A stretch of DNA of 26,830 nt. Origin: F1-20-MAGs119 sp040401695 (GTDB lineage: Bacteria > Actinomycetota > Acidimicrobiia > Acidimicrobiales > Ilumatobacteraceae). Made by a program: the position numbers and the translations under genes. The stretch covers positions 1-26,830 of the forward strand of contig JBBANY010000030.1 of assembly GCA_040401695.1 (NCBI GenBank). Reading direction: 5' to 3'. Positions 21,515 to 26,830 of the stretch are shown here, piece by piece (the first letter of the stretch is position 1; each line of letters starts with the position of its first letter). Under the pieces are notes generated by a model, which worked only from the letters and a program-made list of their open reading frames with translations, had not been told where the DNA came from and did not search any database.

Positions 21515-22340
21515 CGCGTCGGTAGCCCACCATCACCGCACCCGACTGTTCGATCGCCTCGCGCAGCGTTGGGTCGTTCACGACGAAGTTGTGGTCCTCG
21601 ATCCAGCCGAGTGACACGTCGCCGAGTGCACGAACCTCTGCGGTATCGATGGCGGGTTGGACGTGGATTTCGGTGATGCCCGGTCGCAGGGCGGCGAGAT
21701 CACCGAGAACACGTTCGCGGCTGCCCGCGCGCCAGTCGTGGTTGAAGTAGTCGGGGAAGACGACGCCCTCTTCATGGGCGAGTTTGCGGAACGGAAACCC
21801 TGCATCGCGCTCGTCGATGGTCGAAGGCAACCGGATTGGCAGGCGGAATTCGACAGCGAGGTCGAGATAGATGTCGAAGAACTCGGGTCGCAACGTGATT
21901 GCCGTCAGATGTGGTGTGAGGTGCGTGACGTCGATGCCCCAGGCGATCGCGCGCTCGATCTGCGCGCGGCACTCGCGACGGACTTCGTCCGGGTCGGCGT
22001 GGTCCCACAGGTCTTCGATGCTGCTCGGAAAACCTCCATCGCCCGACAGCAGCGACGGTGCATGGGTGATCGGGCCCCAGCGCAGGTTGTCGTGTTCGGC
22101 GTTGAGCGTGAGGTGAACGCCGATGTCCTCACCTCTGTACATGTTCGCGGCGTGTCGCGCCCACGGGGCGGGAACCATGATCGAAGCGCACGTTGCCACG
22201 CCCTTGCGCAGTGCCTCGTACACGCCCACGTTCGCTGCATGGCACGACCCGAGATCGTCGCACGAGAGGATGACGGCTCGTGTGTCTGCTGCAAGCCCCA
22301 TCGCTTCGAGCAGACCCGCATCGTGGGTGTGTGCCGTCAT
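21489..22340 (-). CDS. ChbG/YdjC-like carbohydrate deacetylase family protein
   Basis: YdjC-fold enzymes deacetylate chito-oligosaccharides or related sugars using a metal bound by Asp and two His. The 283-residue protein has LSCDDLGSCHAANVGVYEAL (Asp28/Asp29), GVHLTLN (His76) and THLTPHLTAITLRPEFFDIY. In most relatives the last motif reads HxDxH; here the acidic residue is Thr142 between His140 and His144, so activity may differ. The C-terminus has GITEIHVQPAIDTAEVRAL and a tail resembling the RxxExxxL region of the family. The ATG at 22340 (MTAHTHDAG) has TAGTTT seven bases upstream, which excludes a longer frame reaching 22466 that would run into the nuclease gene. Confidence 0.82.
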   Translation of the reverse strand: MTAHTHDAGLLEAMGLAADTRAVILSCDDLGSCHAANVGVYEALRKGVATCASIMVPAPWARHAANMYRGEDIGVHLTLNAEHDNLRWGPITHAPSLLSGDGGFPSSIEDLWDHADPDEVRRECRAQIERAIAWGIDVTHLTPHLTAITLRPEFFDIYLDLAVEFRLPIRLPSTIDERDAGFPFRKLAHEEGVVFPDYFNHDWRAGSRERVLGDLAALRPGITEIHVQPAIDTAEVRALGDVSLGWIEDHNFVVNDPTLREAIEQSGAVMVGYRRVRDAMRSR

Positions 22341-22347
22341 TGCCCAC

Positions 22348-22353
22348 AAACTA
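22348..22353 (-). promoter_or_regulatory. -10 element of the ChbG-like gene (TAGTTT)
   Basis: On the minus strand TAGTTT lies seven bases before the ATG at 22340, inside the 19-base gap after the nuclease stop codon. Confidence 0.5.
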
Positions 22354-22359
22354 CTCGTG

Positions 22360-22908
22360 TCAGCACGCGCCCCACAGTCCGCGCCGTTCACCCTGTGCCT
22401 CCCACGCCGCTTCGGCGAACGAGGCCTTGAACGTGGTGTTCGGTTCGAAGGGATACGGACGGGCAAACCCGAGGCGAATCAGTTCGCGATTCACGAACAC
22501 GTTGGTGTCGGCGAGATACACGTAGGCGAGGAGACGTCCGTACCTGTCGCGCGCCTCGACATCGCGCACCAACCTGACTCGGGTGCCGACGGCCAACAGT
22601 GACTTCGTGAAATCCGATGCCTCTGGACCCCAGCACTGCACACCTTTGGTCGGGTGTTTCGTTTCGGGTGTGTCGACCCCGATCAGGCGAACCGTGTCGC
22701 GTTCACCCGAGATGTCGACGTCGAAGGTGTCACCGTCCGCAACGGAAACGACGACCCCCACGCTCGCGGAGGTCGCCGTTTGCGGATTGCTCGACTCGTC
22801 GCCACCGCCGCATCCCGCCGCCAGAAGGGCGACGCAGCAGAGGAGGCGATGGATTCGTGTCAGATGCGCTCGATGAGCGTTCCCGTTCCGAGGCCGCCAC
22901 CGCAGCAC
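22360..22908 (-). CDS. Thermonuclease (staphylococcal nuclease-like) lipoprotein
   Basis: SNase-like enzymes cut DNA and RNA outside the cell using calcium. With the GTG at 22908 the protein has 182 residues. It has the catalytic pattern SVADGDTFDVD, VRLIGVDTPETKHP (Arg74, Asp79, Glu82) and RDRYGRLLAYVYL (Arg125), matching Arg35, Asp40, Glu43 and Arg87 of the staphylococcal enzyme. The hydrophobic stretch HRLLCCVALLAAGCGGG is a lipoprotein signal peptide with the acceptor Cys33 and a Gly/Ser-rich tether. The GTG start adds 18 unlikely residues and overlaps the thiolase gene by 49 bases. The signal peptide would begin naturally at an in-frame ATC at 22852-22854, five bases after the thiolase stop. 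The domain call is firm; the start is not. Confidence 0.85.
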   Translation of the reverse strand: MLRWRPRNGNAHRAHLTRIHRLLCCVALLAAGCGGGDESSNPQTATSASVGVVVSVADGDTFDVDISGERDTVRLIGVDTPETKHPTKGVQCWGPEASDFTKSLLAVGTRVRLVRDVEARDRYGRLLAYVYLADTNVFVNRELIRLGFARPYPFEPNTTFKASFAEAAWEAQGERRGLWGAC

Positions 22909-24047
22909 ATCGAGATGAGGCCGTAGCGGCCGCCCGTGCGCTCGAGTTCGTACAGCGACTTCGTCATGAGGAACGCACCGGTTGCGCCGAGCGGGTGACC
23001 AAGTGCAATGGCACCACCGTTCGGGTTGGTGGTCTCGGGGTTGGCGCCGGTTGCCTTGGCCCATGCGAGCACGACCGAGGCGAACGCCTCGTTGATCTCG
23101 AAGTTGTCGATCTGGTCGATCGACAGGCCATTGCGCGAGAGGAGACGCTTCGTCGCGTCGATGGGGCCCTCGAGCATGAGGATCGGGTCGACGCCGACGA
23201 GACAGGTGTCGACGATGCGTGCACGTGGCTTCAAACCGAGCGCCTGGGCGCGCGACGCCGTCATCATCAACACCGCGGCCGCGCCGTCGGAGATTTGCGA
23301 CGAGTTGCCGGCGGTGTGCACACCGTTCTCGCGCGCGACGGGCTTCAGGCCGGCGAGCGCTTCGCGGGTGGTGTCGCGCATGCCCTCGTCACGGGTGACC
23401 TTGTGGGTCGACCCGGTGGGCTTGCCCTCTTCGTCGAGGTCGGGGGCGACGACTTCGACCCACTGGCCGGCGAAACGGTCTTCGGCCCACGCACGTGCGG
23501 CACGCTGCTGGCTCTGGAAACCGAACGCGTCGGTGTCGTCGCGCGTCAGGCCGAACTTGTCGGCAATGCGCTCGGCACCTTCGAACTGCGAGGTCATCTC
23601 GTACTGGCCGAAATAGGTCTTCGGAATCGGAACACCGAGTCCGAGCTTCTTCGACGAGTTGATTCCGATCGGAATGCGGCTCATGATTTCGACACCGCAC
23701 GCAACGGCGACATCGACGACACCGCTCGCAACGAGCGAGGTCGCCATGTTCGTGGCTTGCTGTGATGAACCACACTGCGTGTCGACCGTGGTCGCCGCGG
23801 TGGCGAGCGGAAGCCCTGCGGCGAGCCACGCCGTGCGCGTGACGTTGAAGCTTTGTTCGCCGACCTGGCTGACACAGCCACCGACGACTTGTTCGATCGC
23901 GGACGGATCGATGCCGGAACGACCGACGAGTGCCTTTTGCGCAACGCCGAGAAGGTCGGCGGGGTGCATGCTGGACAAACCACCGCCACGGCGGCCGATG
24001 GGGGTGCGTACTGCGTCGACGATGACGACGTCTTCTCTGCTGCTCAT
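22860..24047 (-). CDS. Acetyl-CoA acetyltransferase (thiolase family)
   Basis: Thiolases cleave 3-oxoacyl-CoA to acetyl-CoA plus a shortened acyl-CoA in beta-oxidation, or run in reverse. The 395-residue protein has the nucleophile Cys92 in DTQCGSSQQA, EINEAFASV, GGAIALGHPLGATG with the catalytic His, and the second Cys in MCCGGGLGTGTLIE. The sequence resembles actinobacterial degradative thiolases for fatty acid or steroid chains more than the short biosynthetic ones. The substrate cannot be fixed from this alone. The ATG at 24047 has TAGGAT six bases upstream and diverges from nudC with 33 bases between start codons. The nuclease and ChbG-like genes follow on the same strand. Confidence 0.93.
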   Translation of the reverse strand: MSSREDVVIVDAVRTPIGRRGGGLSSMHPADLLGVAQKALVGRSGIDPSAIEQVVGGCVSQVGEQSFNVTRTAWLAAGLPLATAATTVDTQCGSSQQATNMATSLVASGVVDVAVACGVEIMSRIPIGINSSKKLGLGVPIPKTYFGQYEMTSQFEGAERIADKFGLTRDDTDAFGFQSQQRAARAWAEDRFAGQWVEVVAPDLDEEGKPTGSTHKVTRDEGMRDTTREALAGLKPVARENGVHTAGNSSQISDGAAAVLMMTASRAQALGLKPRARIVDTCLVGVDPILMLEGPIDATKRLLSRNGLSIDQIDNFEINEAFASVVLAWAKATGANPETTNPNGGAIALGHPLGATGAFLMTKSLYELERTGGRYGLISMCCGGGLGTGTLIERI

Positions 24048-24053
24048 GGCGCC

Positions 24054-24059
24054 ATCCTA
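24054..24059 (-). promoter_or_regulatory. -10 element of the thiolase gene (TAGGAT)
   Basis: On the minus strand TAGGAT lies six bases before the ATG at 24047, with no ribosome binding site. Confidence 0.5.
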
Positions 24060-24065
24060 CGCAGG

Positions 24066-24071
24066 TACCGT
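24066..24071 (+). promoter_or_regulatory. -10 element of nudC (TACCGT)
   Basis: TACCGT lies nine bases before the ATG at 24081. It is the same hexamer as for lysS and the M15 peptidase gene. Confidence 0.5.
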
Positions 24072-24080
24072 GGAAGCCGT

Positions 24081-24884
24081 ATGAGCCGACACGCCGATGT
24101 TCCGCGCCTGATTCCATCGATGAAACCGGCGGCTCACGCTCGCAGCCACCGCTATTTCCACGTCGTCGGCAGCAATGTCTGGGAGGCCGAGGAACCGGCA
24201 GCGAGCGACTGGCACGTTCATTTCATCGGGATGATGGGCGACGTCGCAGTGTGGGCGGTCGACGTGCCTCATGGCCTCGATCCCGCCGACGGCGCCTCGA
24301 TCGACCTCTTCTCGTTCCATGGTCGCAGCCACGAAAACGACTGGCTGGCAGCGGGTCGTGCGGTGCAGTTGGTCGAATGGGCGCGAACGCACCGCTTCTG
24401 TGGCCGGTGCGGTGAACCCACGCAACGACTCGACAACGAACGATCGATGCGGTGTCTTGCGTGTGGGCTGATGGCGTTCCCACGACTCGCGCCCGCAATC
24501 ATCACGCTCGTCACGCGCGGCGAGGGCGATGACGAAGAGGCACTTCTTGCGCGCGGCGTGCAATGGAAGCAGCCGATGTATTCCTGCCTCGCCGGTTTCG
24601 TCGAGCCGGGGGAGACCCTCGAAGAGGCCGTCGTTCGCGAGACGCTGGAAGAAGTCGGTGTGGTCGTCGGCAACGTGCGTTACATCCGCAGCCAACCGTG
24701 GCCGTTTCCGCATTCGCTGATGCTCGGTTTCCGCGCCGACTGGATTCACGGAGAGATTGTGTGCGATCCCGTCGAGATCGCGGACGCGCAGTGGTTCCGC
24801 CGAGATCAGATTCCGATGATTCCCCCGGGCATCTCGATCGCCCGACGTCTCATCGACCTCTGGTTGGCGGGGGCTGACTCCTGA
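24081..24884 (+). CDS. nudC: NAD+ diphosphatase / NAD-cap decapping Nudix hydrolase
   Basis: NudC hydrolyses NAD(H) to NMN(H) and AMP, and in bacteria studied it also removes NAD caps from RNA 5' ends. The 267-residue protein has a four-Cys zinc ribbon (Cys107, 110, 125, 128: FCGRCG and RCLACG), then the Nudix box GFVEPGETLEEAVVRETLEE (from about residue 172) and the NudC signature SQPWPFPHS (204-212). The domain order and length are typical. The ATG at 24081 was chosen over a longer frame from 23853 that lies within the divergent thiolase gene. Confidence 0.95.
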   Translation: MSRHADVPRLIPSMKPAAHARSHRYFHVVGSNVWEAEEPAASDWHVHFIGMMGDVAVWAVDVPHGLDPADGASIDLFSFHGRSHENDWLAAGRAVQLVEWARTHRFCGRCGEPTQRLDNERSMRCLACGLMAFPRLAPAIITLVTRGEGDDEEALLARGVQWKQPMYSCLAGFVEPGETLEEAVVRETLEEVGVVVGNVRYIRSQPWPFPHSLMLGFRADWIHGEIVCDPVEIADAQWFRRDQIPMIPPGISIARRLIDLWLAGADS

Positions 24885-24908
24885 CTTCATTATTCCGAGT
24901 CGACCTCT

Positions 24909-24914
24909 TACACT
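24909..24914 (+). promoter_or_regulatory. -10 element upstream of the first Lcl-domain gene (TACACT)
   Basis: TACACT is followed by a near-palindrome that would cover the transcription start, and by a 44-base leader with a strong ribosome binding site (GAGGGGGG, five bases before the ATG at 24959). This gene is thus not leaderless, unlike most in the window. No good -35 was found. Confidence 0.4.
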
Positions 24915-24928
24915 GAATTGCAGTTCAG
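24913..24928. promoter_or_regulatory. 16-base near-palindrome, candidate operator
   Basis: CTGAATTGCAGTTCAG equals its reverse complement at 14 of 16 positions, centred on TGCA. It overlaps the end of the TACACT -10 and the predicted transcription start, a usual place for a repressor site. Confidence 0.4.
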
Positions 24929-24958
24929 GTTCGCTGGATGTCGACGAGAGGGGGGATC

Positions 24959-26188
24959 ATGAAAAAAGCGCGTGCAGTCGTTGCCATCGTGATCGTCCTC
25001 GTGGTGATCGGCTTGCTGCTTGCGCGTTGCTCGTCATCATCGTCGTCACCATCCGATACGCAGGCTGCGACGCCGGCATCCCAGCCGTCGGCGGAACTTT
25101 CGCTGATCGGCGTGCAATGCGATACACCCGGCGAAGTTGTCGAAGAAGACGGTGCCTCGTTCGTGTGTACGCCCTCAAAGAAAGCCGGGGAAGCCGCGGC
25201 CATGTACTACGGGGTCGCAACTCCCGTCGACGAGCAATGCGATTCACCGGGCAAGACCCGCTCCATCGAAGGGATCTTCTCTGTTTGTGCGAACGACGTT
25301 GAGCCGAAGAAGCGCAAGTGGTTGGTCACGGTTCCCTTGCCGGTGGCGGTGACCGCGTTCATCGAGTCCGGCGATTCCACCGAACCCGGAGCACTCGAAG
25401 AAACCGGCGTCACCATCCCCGAGGCCATCGCTGCACTGCCGGGCATGCAGGAGTTCGCCGTTGCCTCGCCAACGACGCAAGCTTCGCCAACGACAACCGA
25501 AGCCAACCCGACGACGACGCAAGCTTCGCCAACGACGACAGAAGCCAGCCCGACGACGACGCAAGCTTCGCCGACGACAACTGAAGCCAGCCCGACGACG
25601 ACGCAAGTTGCGCCGACGACAACTGAAGCCAGCCCGACGACGACGCAAGAGCCTGCGACAACGGTTGCACCCGTGACAACGCTTGCACCGGTGACAACGA
25701 CCGTCACGGCTGGCGCGACAACCTGCGCGCAGGGCGGCCCATGCGCCACGGGTGACGCCGGACCCGGTGGTGGCACCGTTCTCGTGTTGACGGCCAAGGA
25801 CGGGACAATCGAAAGCATTTTCGAGGTCGCTCCGGTCACCTGGTACTCAACTTGGTGGACGGCCACTGACCATGCGGCAAAGCTTGTCTTCGGGTCGAAA
25901 GATGACTGGAGGTTGCCGACGGTCGAAGAGGGCATGTTGATGGCACGCAGTCGCAACTTGTTCACGTGTCCCGGCAAGAAGCGGTGTGCACGCGGATTCA
26001 GCGGCGATCGCTACTGGTCGCTCGCTGAAGATGTGAACGGCACGATCATGTTGGAATCCCTCACGGACGGAACCAAGCTGGCGCACAGTCTCAGAAAGGT
26101 GTGGTTCGATCGATTCTCGGTCGAGCCGTCGCCAATCGGCGGCGCCTATGTCAGGCCCGTGCGGTGGATCATCGAGGCACCGGGCTGA
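24959..26188 (+). CDS. Membrane-anchored surface protein with Thr/Pro stalk and Lcl/DUF1566-like C-terminal domain
   Basis: The 409-residue protein starts MKKARAVVAIVIVLVVIGLL, a single membrane segment. ARC after it is not a good lipobox, so it is probably an uncleaved anchor with the rest outside. Residues 48-112 hold two related Cys pairs with equal spacing (C54/C70 and C94/C110; QCDTPGEV and QCDSPGKT). About residues 169-232 are an SPTTT-type repeat. The C-terminal part opens with CAQGGPCATGDAGPGGG and continues with DDWRLPTVEEGMLM, DRYWSLAED and YVRPVRW, the pattern of the DUF1566/Lcl C-terminal domain found in adhesin-like proteins. The ATG at 24959 is preferred to one at 24938 because GAGAGGGGGG gives a well-placed binding site. 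The ligand is unknown. It overlaps the next gene by one base. Confidence 0.82.
   Translation: MKKARAVVAIVIVLVVIGLLLARCSSSSSSPSDTQAATPASQPSAELSLIGVQCDTPGEVVEEDGASFVCTPSKKAGEAAAMYYGVATPVDEQCDSPGKTRSIEGIFSVCANDVEPKKRKWLVTVPLPVAVTAFIESGDSTEPGALEETGVTIPEAIAALPGMQEFAVASPTTQASPTTTEANPTTTQASPTTTEASPTTTQASPTTTEASPTTTQVAPTTTEASPTTTQEPATTVAPVTTLAPVTTTVTAGATTCAQGGPCATGDAGPGGGTVLVLTAKDGTIESIFEVAPVTWYSTWWTATDHAAKLVFGSKDDWRLPTVEEGMLMARSRNLFTCPGKKRCARGFSGDRYWSLAEDVNGTIMLESLTDGTKLAHSLRKVWFDRFSVEPSPIGGAYVRPVRWIIEAPG
25469..25648 (+). repeat. 42-base coding tandem repeat (14-residue unit, two alternating heptads)
   Basis: About four copies with period 42 start near 25469; full units begin at 25511, 25553 and 25595. 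Each encodes TTTQASPTTTEASP with few changes. At protein level the period is seven residues, with Gln and Glu alternating strictly after PTTT. It forms the stalk of the first Lcl-domain protein, a likely site for length variation by slippage and, by analogy with other actinobacteria, O-glycosylation. Confidence 0.9.
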
Positions 26189-26830
26189 TGAAGACGTTCC
26201 TCCGTTCAATCGTCGCGCTCGCGCTCGTTGGAACCGCGGTCACAGCGTGTGGTTCGTCGAACTCGCGCGAGCGAAACATCCCCTTTGTGGTTCGATGCGC
26301 CCAGGGAGGTCCTTGCAAGGTCGGCGACATCGGCCCGGGTGGCGGTGTCGTTTTCGTTGGGGGTGGCAAGCCGAACGATCTGATGTGGGAAGCCGCAGAC
26401 GTCAACGGTTACGGCACCCATGCAGAGGCGTTGAAAGATGCCGACGAGTTCACATTCGGTGGCGCCACCGACTGGGAGCTGCCGACGGCCGAAGACCTCG
26501 AGGCGATGTACGAGCAGGCGGACGCGTTCGCGTGCGCAGAGGCGACGGACTGTGTCACCGCGTATGCCGACGACGTGTACTGGTCGTTCGATCAGGACGA
26601 GAACGGCAACGTCGTGGCGAAGTCCTTCGCTGACGGGACGGTGTCGGCGGTCGACCCAACCGAAAGCCACTACTACCGTCCGGTGCGTAACTTCCGATTC
26701 GGTGACATCAGCTTCTCAGCGACCACGACAACGTCGGCGCCCGCGACGACAACATCCGAGGCCGCAACGGTGACCACGACGGAAGAGCCGACCACCACGA
26801 CGGAAGAGCCGACCACCACGACGGTTGGGC
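26188..26830 (+). CDS. Lipoprotein paralogue with Lcl/DUF1566-like domain and C-terminal Thr-rich tail (partial)
   Basis: The reading frame starts with the ATG that overlaps the previous stop (TGATG) and stays open to the window end (214 codons). It begins MKTFLRSIVALALVGTAVTA followed by Cys21, a good lipobox (VTAC), so it is a lipoprotein. Directly after come CAQGGPCKVGDIGPGGGVVF, TDWELPTAEDLEAMYEQA, DDVYWSFDQDENGN and YYRPVRNF, the same domain pattern as in the preceding gene. Here the Thr-rich region follows the domain (TTTTEEP repeats) rather than preceding it. The end of the protein is beyond the window. The one-base overlap indicates cotranslation with its neighbour, so both may act as a pair at the cell surface. 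Confidence 0.85.
   Translation, partial: MKTFLRSIVALALVGTAVTACGSSNSRERNIPFVVRCAQGGPCKVGDIGPGGGVVFVGGGKPNDLMWEAADVNGYGTHAEALKDADEFTFGGATDWELPTAEDLEAMYEQADAFACAEATDCVTAYADDVYWSFDQDENGNVVAKSFADGTVSAVDPTESHYYRPVRNFRFGDISFSATTTTSAPATTTSEAATVTTTEEPTTTTEEPTTTTVG
26770..26830 (+). repeat. 21-base coding repeat (TTTTEEP heptads), continuing off the window
   Basis: Units at 26770-26790 and 26791-26811 are nearly identical, and a third begins at 26812. The period of seven residues is the same as in the stalk of the upstream paralogue, although the sequence differs. Confidence 0.85.

Noticed and set aside
25207..25977. A 256-codon minus-strand frame with VVVGLASVVVGEACV repeats that looks like a repetitive membrane protein
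   Set aside because: It is the antisense image of the SPTTT repeat in the surface-protein gene; the plus-strand frame has the start signal, membrane anchor and recognisable C-terminal domain.

Overview
The window reads as the chromosome of a high-GC actinobacterium, most likely from the Acidimicrobiia side of the phylum. Lineage markers are a mycothiol S-conjugate amidase (Mca, position 20340), the actinobacterial form of DapD (8746), a fused biotin carboxylase/BCCP subunit (13953), a single-cysteine LpdA-like flavoprotein (12516) and a LytR-CpsA-Psr protein (16564). The class assignment is inferred from gene content and was not tested by a search. Genes are packed tightly, and the only gene-poor stretch of about 300 bases (2291-2592) is a regulatory leader. 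I saw no tRNA, rRNA, CRISPR array, prophage or recognisable transposase gene.

Layout. 1-4724: greA (partial, minus) diverges from leuB-ilvE. A 302-base leader follows that encodes a short peptide with four consecutive Ile codons and an intrinsic terminator, then cimA (citramalate synthase) and a conserved hypothetical gene. 4723-5660: an RhtA-like DMT exporter gene bounded by 52-base inverted repeats. 5662-8186: a class II aldolase gene diverges from a methylmalonyl-CoA-mutase-type large subunit. 8193-11224 (minus): lysS-dapD-nitroreductase. 11271-13877: an M15-type peptidase and a flavoprotein reductase. 13953-17550: accA3 diverges from birA, followed by lcp. 17553-20300 (minus): a PEBP/YbhB-like protein followed by a PAS-GGDEF-EAL protein. 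20340-21514: mca and a short SCP2-like protein. 21489-24047 (minus): thiolase, a secreted thermonuclease-like protein and a ChbG/YdjC-like protein. 24081-26830: nudC, then two tandem surface proteins with Lcl/DUF1566-like domains and Thr-rich low-complexity repeats, the second cut by the window end.

How the genes work together. The left part is a branched-chain amino acid block: LeuB and IlvE for leucine and transamination, CimA for the threonine-independent route to isoleucine. The Ile-rich leader peptide fits attenuation of cimA by charged tRNA-Ile. An amino-acid exporter of the RhtA type sits just beyond. LysS and DapD couple lysine synthesis and lysine charging. AccA3 and BirA are enzyme and biotin-attaching ligase, transcribed divergently from a 19-base spacer. 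The mutase and the biotin-dependent carboxylase may both serve propionyl/methylmalonyl-CoA metabolism.

Two patterns run through the window. Fourteen genes have a TANNNT -10 element ending 6-9 bases before the start codon with no ribosome binding site, which indicates mostly leaderless transcripts. Two genes (the GGDEF-EAL protein and the thermonuclease) have no ATG/GTG/TTG where their domain or signal peptide should begin, but each has an in-frame ATC there.
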